In this document: in pieces, positions 1 through 13,100 of the stretch | Layout: each line of letters begins with the position of its first letter | Position numbering within the stretch: position 1 is the stretch's first letter | Assembly (NCBI GenBank): GCA_010645155.1 | Contig: CM021323.1 | Location: forward strand, 4,678,781 to 4,742,780 | From: Tigriopus japonicus | Taxonomy: Eukaryota > Arthropoda > Copepoda > Harpacticoida > Harpacticidae | Length of the DNA: 64,000 bases | Direction: 5' to 3' | The notes under the pieces: generated by a model | The model's input: only the letters and a program-made list of their open reading frames with translations | Databases searched by the model: none | What the model was told of the DNA's origin: nothing | Translations under genes and position numbers: made by a program

Positions 1-2
1 TT

Positions 3-533
3 GATTTATTAGCGTGGCCATGAACCAACAGAGCGATAATCAAACGCTTTCACAGGCATTTAAAGACAGCACTCAAATCACGACTGACTTGAGCCACGGG
101 CAATTGGACCACATTGATTCCCCTTATCTTATTGGGCCTTCGCAATGCAGTTAAGGCTGATCTTGGTTTTAGTCCGGCTGAAATGGTTTATGGCTCGCCC
201 CTCGCACTCCCTGGCGCTTACTTCACTCGCCCCCCCAACAACCTCTTTTGCGGGAACAACAATTAGTTTCTACGTCAACTACGAAATGTCATTGATGTGC
301 ACACATTTACACCCACTGCGTGGGCGAAATCTACCAATCAGCCTTACCTCATTAAAGGAATGCAAACCTACGGCCCCCAGAACGACCTTACAAGGGCCCT
401 TATCGGGTTCTTTCTTTCTAGACACGCCAAGTTTTTCACAATTGAGAAGAATAACCGCCCTGACACCGTTTCCATTGAGTGCCTAAAACCAGCATTTGGA
501 CCCCTCGCCATTGTTGGACCTACAAGTACTTGA
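3..533 (+). pseudogene. Gypsy-type retrotransposon integrase relic (3' end of pol)
   Basis: One frame reads as the C-terminal part of a Ty3/Gypsy-like integrase: a R-F-H-R-x-L-K motif near the left edge, then LPLILLGLRNAVKADLGFSP, then FLRQLRNVIDV, a weak chromodomain-like stretch and a final VSIECLKPAFGP. The order fits the end of pol in these elements. The frame is broken by TGA codons near bases 21 and 111 and a TAG at 264, so it cannot encode an intact protein. The element continues off the left edge, and I see no LTR in the window. Family assignment beyond Gypsy-like is not possible from this piece. Confidence 0.75.
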
Positions 534-3500
534 TCAAGTGTCACAGTCAGTGTTGTCTCCTGGTCTGTATTATCTTATGATTAGGGACGGGCAAAAAGTG
601 CAAATCAAAACAAGCTTTTGGATACCAAAGCTGCACAAAAATCTGCTCAAAATCGTAAAATAAATTGCAAAAAAGATCAAAGTGCAAATAAAAATCGAAA
701 AAGCGCAAATATTTTTTTTAATTCGCAAAAAACTGAAATTTCTGAAACAAAAAGCTTCAGATACTTTCTGGTCATCTGCTTGTTATTTTTCAATCTTGAA
801 GAGCAAAATTTAGATATTGAGTAATAGTAATCAATACTATGCTGGCCTACGCTGGGAGCCGTAAAATTAGATTTAGTTTTCAAATTTACAAAAAAAATCT
901 TCCAAAACTTAACATTTTCAAAGAAGAAATAGCTAACTATCAACAATTTGTCCATTTTAGGCCGAATTCGTAAAAAATTGTGCAAATAAAGGCGAGAAGT
1001 ACAAAAAGGCAAATGAATGTGTTTATGTTACCAAAAATCTTTTATCAATCTATAACTGTTTTTCTTTGTTTAAATTTTAAATCCCTTGCTGGTACGTGAG
1101 GGGGTACTGTATGGAGTCACCCTATCCCTGCCTCGTGTACACGTACATTGCACCTAGTCCTAAACTTGTTTGAAATGAAAACCATCAAACAAACAAAAGG
1201 TCATTGTCTTTAAAATGTTTTCAGGATCCTTGTAAAAGTCAAAAAAAGTGCGAATATTTCCAGTTTTGTTCCTTTTTTTCTGCCCCCGTCGAATGACATA
1301 AAGGGGTCGGAGTTTTTATCCACATTTTCCTACCAAATCCAACGAAGTCAGTTTCAGAGTGTTGCTTTCTGTTTACTTGCTGGGGAAAGCCTAATTCAAA
1401 ATGCTACAATGCTTTCAACTTTTCCAAAGGTCCCAAGTCCGTTGTCTCTTTATTTGGCATGTTCCAAACAAGAAGAGAAAGCGCCGATTGGTTGTTCCAT
1501 AAATAATTCCGTAACTTTCCTTCCAATTATAGATTTCGGATGAGCAACGTTTGTTTGTGTGAACTTGTAATCTTGAAACCACTCAACTGTCTTTCTACTC
1601 GTTCCTTTTAAGCGATTGTTGTTCTTGTTTGTTCATAATGTTGTTTTTACACTTCATGCGACCACTTCTTTTTCCTTGAAGCTTGATATCACAAGTCTCG
1701 TTCCAAGGATTTCTCTCACGTCTTTTTCGAAGTTTGTTCGTAACAAGAAATACTCGTTGAATAAGAATTGGCTGAGTAAACCATGCAGTTCCAATATCGT
1801 GTGCTAGCTCAATGATGTTTGTGACGCTTCGTTGTTGTAAACTGGTTTCTTAAACTATGTAGAGTTTATGGTAGAGTACACGCAACTACGACACCCATAA
1901 AATTTATGCATTTCTGATCATCACTTGTTTGTTTACGTGTGAACTTGATAAAGGTAGTAAGTTAGCACAAGTTTAACTGGAGCACAATTAATTATTACGC
2001 GAGTTACCCATATCCGAGGATAATTTCAAAACACAAACTTCATTTCCAAAACTATAAGAAGAGTTGTTTAAGACATCGAGAAGGATAATGGAGAATAACG
2101 AAGAACGCAGCATTCAAACACAAGGTGCAATACTGGTTTGAAATTTGAAGAAAGTTTAACTAAATTCAATGGAGAATTGGACTCCTTTTTTTTTAACTAA
2201 CGAAGTGCATGGGGACTTGCAATTTTGTCCCAAGTAGAACTGTCAGTGTTGAAGCTGCAGAATTAAGCTTCAATTCTAAAGGCAGTGTGTCGTTATCTTG
2301 CGTCATTTAGTGGTTAACACCACACTCAGTTTGAGATTGTAGTTCAAATCACAATGGTTTTTAGTGGTAACTTAATTAGACTCTAAATATGGCAAGAAAT
2401 AATTGTCTTTTTGTCAATTCTTTATAAAATGTCTCTTACATCATGAGATTTTGACCATTTTTACGACTTCTAGTGCATGTAAAATATGTTCTTTTGGATG
2501 AAAAATTTACTTTGAAAAATTAGAAAGGGATAGTTGGTTTAAATTAAGCAATGATAATAAAGAATATGAATATTATTTTTGAGTCTACATTTCTGTCTCC
2601 TAATATGTCGTACCCACTTTGAAGTTTTGTTTTGCCGCATGTTCTGTGACAAGTTCATTTGAAAACCATTTATTCTACTAGACCTGGAGGGCAACATGAA
2701 ATGAATTCGGGACTTGACATGAATTTCAATGAGACCTTCTGAAACGCCTTTGACGGCATATCCCGTAATAACAGGTGTATTGCTCATTCAAAGAACTGAG
2801 ACGATCAGATAAATTTCATTGTTAGCGAGCAACTTTACAAGAACTCGCCAAAAAAGTGTCATTAAAGCATGTTTCGAAGACAGCATAACTTACGTATCTG
2901 ATTCTGTTTAGGATAAACGTAAAAAGGGGCATTTGTTTATTCAGGGTTGGGGCACAATCGCATGGTTGAAAGATACTTCAAAAATGATAGGCAACAAATT
3001 ATACAGAAAACTTTGATTTTTACTTGACGATAGTTGTGTGATCAAATGCGGGACAATGGTGATATTGGGTTGGCCTTATACTTAATCATTGACCTTTGAT
3101 GTTTGATTTGTTTTGTTTGGTCGATGAATGCCATTGACGTTTGACGTATGTTTCAATAACCCTATTCGGACTCCGCACTTAAAAACAAAATCAGATGAGA
3201 ATCTTTTTTCCTAAGAAGCTAGCCTATATCAAACGGCAAAATCCCAAAAGTTATAAATTTCCTCTTTTCCTGAGAAAGTCATCTGGAAAACACCTGTTAT
3301 TTGAAACAAGCTATTGTTCAAAATGGCAGTTTTCTAAAAAAAAGAATCAGCTCTGCATTCAACGATCTGAGAAACATTTCTATAAGCACAAGGAAGCTCC
3401 AATTTAGCACCTTTATCGGTAGTCAACTCTTATTGTGGACAGCCATGTGTTCCAAACTTGTTTTGTCTCGAGCAACTGTAACCCAGGGAACACAAGAAAG

Positions 3501-4138
3501 TGGCTCTTCGCATCCTCCTTCTCCTTCTCATGACATATCGCAAAGCTGTTCTTACACGCTAGGCCCTAGGCACACCACAAGCGCTCCAGACAGAGTAGGC
3601 CTTGGATGAGCCTGCGGAAAACAATCAGGAAACTTTGAGCAAGCACGCTCGATGAGACGAGGCCGCTTTGAATCACCGAATGGAAAGGGGAGAAGCAAAG
3701 GCGGACTTGTATTTCAGTAAGGTCGCTTGAGATGGGCCCCTCCAAAAGTAATATAGCTCGGAGTTCCAGTGCGTTTCGAGATCAGTCCCGAACACTAATG
3801 CATGTGAGAAGGAGGAATAATAACCTAGCAATGCCAAGTTCGAGGTCGTCGTGATCACCATGTACCTGCTACCTCTTGCAAGTGATCAAAAGTGTCTAGG
3901 GACATGTGGTCACATTGAGATGAAAGTGTATGTGGAACCTTGAACAACGCTCCTCATTATCTGACTCCAAAAAGTTCGTGATCGAAGTGTTAGCAGCAGA
4001 AATCGTAATTTGGCAATGATTTTGACCACATTATGTTTTGGATGAGATAAAAGACAAATTCCTGAACCTTGCCCTCCATGCAGGCCCACTTAACCTTGAT
4101 GACTTGCATTCCCGCCTGGGTTTTATTTTTCATTCGCC
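534..4138. other. Intergenic, AT-rich, no gene recognised
   Basis: Between the Gypsy relic and the GPCR start there are only short ORFs with no protein-like composition. A GTGCAAA-rich repeat lies at 590-1015 (separate entry). A 102-codon plus-strand ORF at 3301-3609 and an 82-codon minus-strand ORF at 2539-2787 have no family signal. The promoter and any 5' UTR exons of the GPCR probably lie here, but no TATA box or splice pair can be assigned with confidence. Confidence 0.5.
590..1015. repeat. Degenerate GTGCAAA-type dispersed repeat
   Basis: The stretch repeats variants of GTGCAAA or TGCAAAA at irregular spacing (about 598, 664, 681, 703 and 984), preceded by GGGACGGGCAAAAAGTGCAA. A similar block sits at 13940-14030. 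It looks like an old interspersed or low-complexity repeat family rather than a strict tandem array. Confidence 0.35.
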
Positions 4139-7100
4139 ATGATTAACACCACTGCCATCATGGAAGAGATCTCAATCGACTTCCAAGCACTGGATTTCCA
4201 ACTCGATGAACGTGAAGAATTGAACATGGAACTGATCACACAAATCATCGAAGGCTATCTCCTCACCACTATTGGGGTGATAGGCCTAATTGGAAACATA
4301 TTGGCAATTCTAGTGTTCGCTCGACAGCGCGTTCAGAAAAACTTTCACACCCTAATGGTTGCACTTGCCGTGTTTGATATCGAGTATATCCTAATGAACA
4401 TAGCCGTATTTGCACTCCCTCAATTCTCCACTGAGTACAAGGCATCGGGGATTTACTATTACCTTTTGCCTTGGATCTTACCTTTGGTTCAAGTGGGACT
4501 CACTGGAAGCATTTATTTTACCATGGCAATCGCTTTGGAACGCTACTTCACCGTGTGCCATCCATTCTTCCGTGTGTCCCACACTTGGTCCTCAAGAATT
4601 TACGTCATTCCAATCGTTTCCTTCGCACTCCTCTTCAATCTACCAAAGTTCTTCGAGCTCAAAACCGTTCATATGCCCATTGGTAACAACAACTCAAATT
4701 CCACAGGAGACTTTGATTGTGAAGACCTGTCTGATGAGGACAGTTGTGTGATCACAATCCGCCCAACTGCCCTCCGCATGAACAGTCTCTATCTGACCTA
4801 TTACTACGGATGGTTCAACTCGATCTTGAACGGATTTGTCCCGTTTTTTACACTCATCATTTTGAACTCTTTGACTTTGAAGAGCTTGATTAAGCTCTCT
4901 CGTGATCCCTCCATCACTGTTGGAAGGGACAGTCGCAATCGGAATGGTCCATCTCATCCAACAGGAGCTAGAAGAAAAGAAATCACTTTAGCTAAAGTCT
5001 CCATGGTCATCGTTTTTGTCTTCATCTTTTGTCACGCACTCAAATGGATACCAAATTTGTACGAACTGCTGCTGGTAAGTACTACGACATGGAAGTATAT
5101 GCCACATATTTGGTCCTAACGATGGTTCCTGAGAAACCTACAGAGTGTATTTGATTGGTGGTGACGGAGAAGTATATGAAGGGAAATTAGAATAGAGGGT
5201 ACAATGAAGGCCAACATTGTCGTGGTCAAAACGCAATGTCGAAAAATTGTAAGGAAACACTGCCGTTTCAATTTCTTGAACCTTGGACTTAGAGATCGGT
5301 CATGTGCTTGACAAGAAACAGACTCGAAAGGGAAACTGTGGAGATATTTCCATTTCTTTATTTTTCGGCTCTCCCATAAAGCTTTCGCTTGACCTTCAGG
5401 GTTTGTCTGCCTTTTTCCAACTTTCAGAGTTTATCGATTGTATGGTTTCCCTGTTGCCTTGTCCCTTTCTTTACAAAGATGATTTTTGACAATGAAATAG
5501 TTCATTCATGGAATAAAGGCTGCCAATTTTCTTGGACTTGAAACATTTTTAGACATTCAGTAATTGGCGTCTGAGAGAAAGGTCCCATGAAAAGTTTGTT
5601 GCATGTCGCTTCATCTTTTTAGAAACATCATGCAACAATTGACCTTCCTTGTCAGATATCCGAAAAGCAAGGCGCAGTTGTTCACAAGTAAATTAAAAAA
5701 AAAACAATGAATCATTAAAGTCTAAGTCAAAATATTTTCCTCTTTATGATCCTTTTATTATTATAAAACATTTTGATGCTCTCTGTTTTTTCGCGTTTAA
5801 ATTCAACACTGAAGGTATTTTTAGTATATCTTTTCAAATGTATTTACACTTTGGTCATTTGTTGAGGGAAGCTGGCTAGAATATACCATGTTTGAGTGTT
5901 TTTCCTGTCCGTAAAAAAATTCGCCATATTTGAGAATGTTTTCACGTACAGGAAACAAGGCTTATGTACAAGGAGAGTCAAAATACCCGTTTTGTATTTT
6001 GTTGTACTTCATAATTGCCCAAAATATCACTATTTGCTTGAGTCTATGTTCCAGTTAACTCCTTTAAATTTACTTGCATGAGTTTTGTTAGCGCTAGGGT
6101 ACGCTACAAGTATGCTTCTACTACTGACTTCAAGTCTGTTGGGATTTAACTTCGAAAAAAAACTTTTTAGAAGCCTGAACGCGTTAAAAAGACCCAAAAC
6201 GGGTTGAATTCAATTGATGAAGTAAACTTGAAACAGGCATCCTCAAACAAAAAACAAATGGCCTTCAATCACCATTAGTCAATTCTGATTCAGGAATTGA
6301 AGACACAGTCACATTAGTCACATATATGAGATGTTCAAATGAAGAATGAGTAAAGTATTTCACTTCTCTTGCAAACCACCGTGTATAAAATCCTGAAAAA
6401 TTAATACTTTGCCAAAAATTTCTTCATGAAACATTCTTCCCGGATGGAAGTGAATCCCATCACGTCGATATCGATTTCTCAAGTTAAAGCGTTGCACAGT
6501 TGAAAGAAAACTGCTCGCCAACAAAGCTTAACATCAACAAACACATAACTTGTCTGTCCGGTCAAGGAAACATTTTTTCTCTCTCTGGATGGATTGTCCG
6601 TGATTAGGTTTTTGCTGGATAATTCCAGTTCATCTGCATATTTGGGTTCATTTAGCCTTTCTCGGGATTTAGAAGGGTGGAATTTGCAGACAGATGAAAT
6701 TGAACGTGTCCGTCCGCACATTTACTTTTGCATCGATGTGAGTTCTACAAATATAGGTTTAAAGATGAACTATTCTAAAACTAACAACTCAAGCCTTCAA
6801 TCAGGTCACCTTTCACGATTAAATCATGATGAATATCCGTTTTCTTTCGATTTAAAGGATGGAAACAACCTCTAGAGAGCAAACCAAAGCTGGTGGAACT
6901 TAAAATGTCAATTGGAGGTGAAAGAAGGATGGAGGGACGATAATTGACCCAAATCAAACTAATAATGTTAGCATATTTCCAATCGGATCGGTGACGAGAA
7001 ATGTTCAGTCCACTTATGAGAAAATCGTTGTCTTTGATTACTTATCGAAGAGACCCAAACAAAAGATTCAGGACAGAAAAATGTTTACATCAAAAAAGCT

Positions 7101-10100
7101 ATTGCTGGAAAAGAACCAGTTTACATCAAAATCATATGATTTTGTTGGCATCTTTTGATCAAGCTCTTTTACCTTCTCCTCTCTATTTTAATCTGAAAGA
7201 ATTGGCAGCAATATTGACAGGTATGGTCATCGTTTATCTGTGTATTCACAGTTTCGAGTATGAGGAGCGTTGTCCAAGAATTATTGGACAAAAGAAGTGG
7301 AGTTTCTGAGTCATAATAGTAACCAAATTCAACGTTATTGCTTGGGCAATCTAATCATGTATTGATGAAACAAGTTCCCAACGGTTGCCAGTGTCCTGGT
7401 TTGATTAAAATTCGAAAAGAGCCAGAATTTGCGGCAAGTTTTAGACCCACTTTCATTCATTGCAGCTTGAGCGCTTAGTCAATCTGTGCGGAAATACCAT
7501 TTATTTACTTATTTGTAAATAATCATTCCATTCCCCATTCCATAAGGGGAAAGGAAACAACATCAATCCTTTTATTTAGTCTAAAGAAGGACGGATTATA
7601 TGCTAAAAATCTAGTGTCGGTAATGATCCAATATTATGGAACACTTTGTGTGATAACGTAATCCCTTTGGAAGGCAAATCCTCACATTTCATCTCCTAAA
7701 GAAACCCAGTAACACGATCTGAATACTGCCAACTAATATTGGATATATGAATATTTCCCCCCACATCTGAAATTAATCAGAAATCATACACCAATAGGAT
7801 ACCTGTGTGCCAGTGCAATCATACTCCGTTCAAGGATGGGTAGACCAATACTCATTGAACCTATGCAAATTACAGAAAGTAAATTGGATAATTCTTCCAA
7901 GTAAAGACCAATAAAAATAACTATTCAGGTGTTCAAACTAAAGATATGCACACATGACTAACACGTGTAAGCTTTCGTAATTAATGTAAGTCATGTTTAC
8001 AGAATTAAGTTTAGTAATAGGGTCAAGTAAGTAACTAACACATTTTCTCAAAAGGAAAGTGAGAAAGAGCTAGTCGAATCTAAAGAATTACTCCATTGTC
8101 CTTTATGTGGATTTTTTGTGACAATTGGTCTCGCAAAATATCGGTTTTTGAGGCGTTGTGATAGAAGTCATGCCGGATTTTAAAGTACACTACTTGGGCA
8201 AGTACCATTTATACTCTAGTTCATGCCAGTTAAATACGAGTTGAGTGGAGGTACGAATTCAATTCTCCGCGAACAGAACCTTGATTTTGTGGAATCAAGT
8301 TTTCATAATTGGGCGACGCCTTTTAAGCTTCAAAGACAAATTTAAGCCAGGTGATTCAGACATCATTGAGAAAGTTTCAAAATGAAACCGAAATTGATCA
8401 ATTTCAAAGGAACAAAACTTAACCCAAAACGAAAGAACTTTTTTCTTTCGCAAAAAACTTACAAAACTTGCAAGTGAGAATTATCACTCATTGACTTGAA
8501 TGATGGTTTCATAAAGTGGGCTAATAATTTAGCTCGGTTCTCTTTCGATTGAAAAGTCACTTTCTATTAATTTTACGGAAATTGGATGCAAATGAACATT
8601 CCATAATTAAGGCGCGGAATTTCGATTCAATAACTCATTTCCTTTTTCTAAAATTTGAATTTCAAAAATGGTCGTACACTGACAGCTGACTTAAGAATGC
8701 TTAATATTGGAGGGATTCATATTCAAATTACTTTAGGTTGACATCACCTGTACGAATCGCAATATTCGTTTTACACTACATTCCCCTACTTTCTGAAGCT
8801 ACTGATGCGAACAAATTCCGTATTTCTTTGTTGATTTGTATATTTATTTACATTTTAAAAATGTTTGTTTAGAACAAATTTGTGCTATTTCCAAATGAAA
8901 GTAGTGTTGCCGTCGTGATTTGTCATGATTTGCAAAGGCGTGTGTCTAATGGTTATTTTCGCCACGATAATTAATGGTGTTGAAAGGATTGATTAGTCCA
9001 AGAGATATGTACGTGAATATTCGATACCATTGGAACGCTTAATTTTGACCTATGAATGTTTTCAAGACATCTGTCTATAGAGCAAAGATAAAAAGGTTGT
9101 TTCGCCGTCGAGCGGAAAATCTAACGGGCTGAAAACAGCGATAAGCTGACTCTGCGCCTTGAAACGTTTTTCCCAACCCTAGACATCACCTTTTTTTGAC
9201 CTTCTTCAATTTTTAATGGTGTCACTTTTGACAGCCCTGCTTTTCCGGGAGAACAAAACAATCAACATCTGAAAAGGTCTTTTTCCGATTTGTACGTTTT
9301 TAATTTGTGATTTGTACATGCTGGGACGTTGTTGTTTGTTCCTTCATATGTTTTATTTTTATTTGTTTGCGTATTTATTACTCTTATTTGTTAAATTTGT
9401 TTGTTTCTCATCAGTATTTGAAACTCGTGGCAATTATTTATATGCATGGCCCCTTTTGGTTAAGGCAAATTTTAAGGCAATTTAATAATAATCTTTATTG
9501 CGAGCACATTAGCTCATTGGATACAATTATTGTTTTGACTGGATCTGACACAATATGAATTATATGTAGTACCAACGTGAGGGGCCCATTCTGGGTGTAC
9601 ATGGCGCCGTTCGAGGCGGGGTATCCACTAGACTTGGGTTTTGGCGAGAGTGGGGAAGACCTGGGTTCGAACCCATGAACCCGAGCATTGCTCGGTTGCA
9701 CGTTAACTAACTGCGCTAAACCATCTTCCCTATAGTTTAAAAAATATATGTGATTTGTGATTTTTCAAATATTCTATTGATCCGTCGTCGTTTTTTGCCA
9801 ATTAATCTAATAATAAGCTTATGACATCTTGATAAAATTGCTTGCATCTCAATTGATTAACAGAGTTCACTGCAAGTTCCAGGGCAAGATTCAAGTATCC
9901 ACATTTTTGGCTGTAAATAAGCTGAATTTCTTGACTTCAAAGCAACAACACCAAAATTTGTAAATCAATTCCTTATTAAGTTGTGTACGTCAGTTTAAGG
10001 CAGCGCCTACGTCAAAGTTATTTATTTATACCTCCATGGATCCAGACACCAGATCAATGTGCCTTTGGCATTATGCCTTTATCAACACAGTAAAGTAACT

Positions 10101-13100
10101 TCCTTTGTGTGGTTTTCCCTTGGCTGAACAGTAGTACTACTACTCTGCAAAGACTTCCAAGAAATCCCTTGGATTGTTTTCCCTTGGGGCCATTCACAGA
10201 GATAGGAGAGACCGAGCTTGTGTCAGATTTGGTTGCTCGGGATTACCGTTGCTGTTTTATTGCTTTACACTGTTATAAGTGCGTCAGTGGGTGCATATTG
10301 ACGCGCACATGTGGTCTTTCTTAAGAACTAGGGCTTAAAAAGATTATGACGGTGCATCTTAAAAAAATCTTTCTTTAACAAATAAATAATTTGATCACAT
10401 CTTTCTCATCACTTATTTCTTTTTACTTGGTATTAAACAGACCAAAAATAAACGTAAGGAAGCATGTTTTGTCAAAAAAATAGAGAGCAAAAAAATCCCT
10501 CATCGAGTAAAACGCGCTTGTAGTGTGTCAGATCGGTCAGATCCCTTGAGATATATTGAAAGATTAAATGCTGTCTCAAGAGTTTTCTCAAGTACCATCA
10601 ACCTGATATTCGTACGCTGAAGTTAATTGAAATATTGGCGTTAAGTTGTAAGAATCAACCGAGAGACCCTCAAAACTATCAAATTTTTGTTCGAATTTTG
10701 ATGAGAAAGATTGTTAAATGATAAAATCATGATTTCCCAACTCCATTTGAATCTCTTTCTCAAGTAATTTTTCCTCTTTTTTGTTAAGAATTCACGTTAA
10801 AAAAGACTTTCAAGGACTTTCAACAACTCTTTAGCAAATTAAAAGATATGTAATATGACCTGTTTTCGTTTGTTTGCTTTGAAAAAGCCCAAATGAACCA
10901 AGTTCCTTGATTTGTGTTTTTATTTCTTGATGTGTTCTAAATTTGTTGCGACTAAATCAACTTAACAACAATCATTGAATGCTATTGAAAGTCGACGTTA
11001 GAGCACTATATATATTTATTATAGTGCTCTAGTTGACGTATGATTTCAAGTATGTTTCAAAAAGTTCTTTAAGTAAAAGACCTTTACTTCGGTCGTGATG
11101 TTTTGCGCGATTAGTGCGGTCAGACGAATTCAGCCAGGAATTCTTGGGGCCTAATGACTAGAGATGGGTCAGATCTCAGGCTTTGGTGTACAAAGGCTTG
11201 AATTTTGGAAAACGAGGAAATTTTTTTGGACATTGATCTCATGTTGTTGATAAACTGAATTTTTAATGAAGATCGAAAATTTTCAAGAAACTTTTATCAA
11301 GTTTGCTGAAGGGCGAGTCTAGGCTCCGACAAATCCCTAACCATTTGCCTCAAGAATCCTAGCTGAATTCGTCCGACCGCACTAATCTATTGGGCGAAAG
11401 GAAAAAGGCAGCAGGGTATACTGTATGCTTGAGCTCGGGCAGGAACTCTTTTAGAAATGGAGAGTTGTCCTATGATGAGATTTCCTTTGAGGTGGGTTTC
11501 AAATTTGTGGGTCTCGAGGCATAAAAAGAAGTCACACAACTGTTATAGTTATTTTCTTTCCGTTAATTAGTTTGTTAATGCACTTTTTCCAAATTCTTAG
11601 AATATTGTTCAACAACACATTCTCCACATAAGTTATTTAACATCAATGTTGTTTTGGGGTCTGATCAAACTTTTTGTTGAAAAACGTCAGAAATGTTGAA
11701 ATGTCATATGATAAAAGAGTTTCTTTTGAAGGAAGCTGGAAGGGTTGTGCTACATTTTACCTTTATGAAAAGATGTGCAGAGCTCGAAAATCGAAGTCAG
11801 ACAAAAAAGTGACATTGTTTAGAAGGTTTGATTCGAACGAACCCAGAATGTTTAAAACTTTCCCTAGGAAGCCTTTGGGAAACATTCAACTTTCGAGGGA
11901 ATTTCTGAATAACTTAGGTTAATCCCATCCAATAAGAGATATCCCGCCCTCGCAAATCAAAGACGGAAATGCTTTAGGGAAGACATTCATTTCCCCAAGC
12001 ATGATTAAACATACACTGTAGTCAATTCAACATTAATCTCTGTCAATCTTGCAGCCGTGGACTTTTTTTATTTGTCAGTAGTGATAGTAGTGATGAACCG
12101 AAAAGGCTGTTAACCGAAACTGAAATCAGCTGACTTTAATTTTTTTCAAATACACAATTCACATAAAAATTGTTATTGCCCATGCGTTTGAAGAAGAGAG
12201 ATCGCATATTTCATTTTCACTAAACATTTTCGAATCCAATCATAAACCAATTGTGTGTGACACCATCCTTTGTTAAACATTTATTAACTTGTCTTCTGTT
12301 AGTTTTTTTTCTTATGCCTAGTATATGCTCATAACGTAATTATTTTCTAAGCGTCGACATGACTTCTATTCGCAATAAAACATATACATAACATGTTTGA
12401 AATATACGGGGAGGGGCAGAACTATCCAGACAAAACTTGGATGACGTATATCTCCTGAAGCAAGAGGAATATTTTTATTTCCCGCGTTTTTCTGGTTTGA
12501 CCAAAAACCGGTTTTGAAGGTTTGTTAATTTTTTTTGTTTAAATCCGGAAATATGAAGCCCCAGGAACAAAAGCGTAAAGTGATTGCTGACTTGCTCTCG
12601 GCCGGCAACAACGCCAGAGCCATCATCAAGTCAACCAAGTACCCCAGGGCCCCCGTCTACAAGGTCGTGAAGAGGTTGCAGTCTGGCCGGGGGACAGGCC
12701 ACGCCCCCTGCGGCCCACACAGGGAAAAAAGCGGACCCCCAGGTTCTTGGCAGGCCTGAGGAGGTCCATCAAGGCCAACCCAGCTGTGTCCATATCGGCC
12801 CACACAACCAGGTGGTCCGTGAGCAAGAGGACTGTGGCTGCCGTCAAGGAGGACCTGAACTTGACCTCCTACGTCAGAGGCAGGCGCCACCTACTTACCG
12901 AGAAGATGAAGGCCACCAGGCTTGAGAGGGGCAAGAAGTTGCGCAGAATCTGCAAGGTCAATCCGAGGACGGTCAGACTTTTCTCAGATGAGTCAATCTT
13001 CACGGTGGATGGCACGTACAACCCCCAGAACAACCAATGGCTTGCTGAGAACAGAACCGTTGTGCCTCCCATCATGAAGACAAAGAATCCTGCCAAGATT

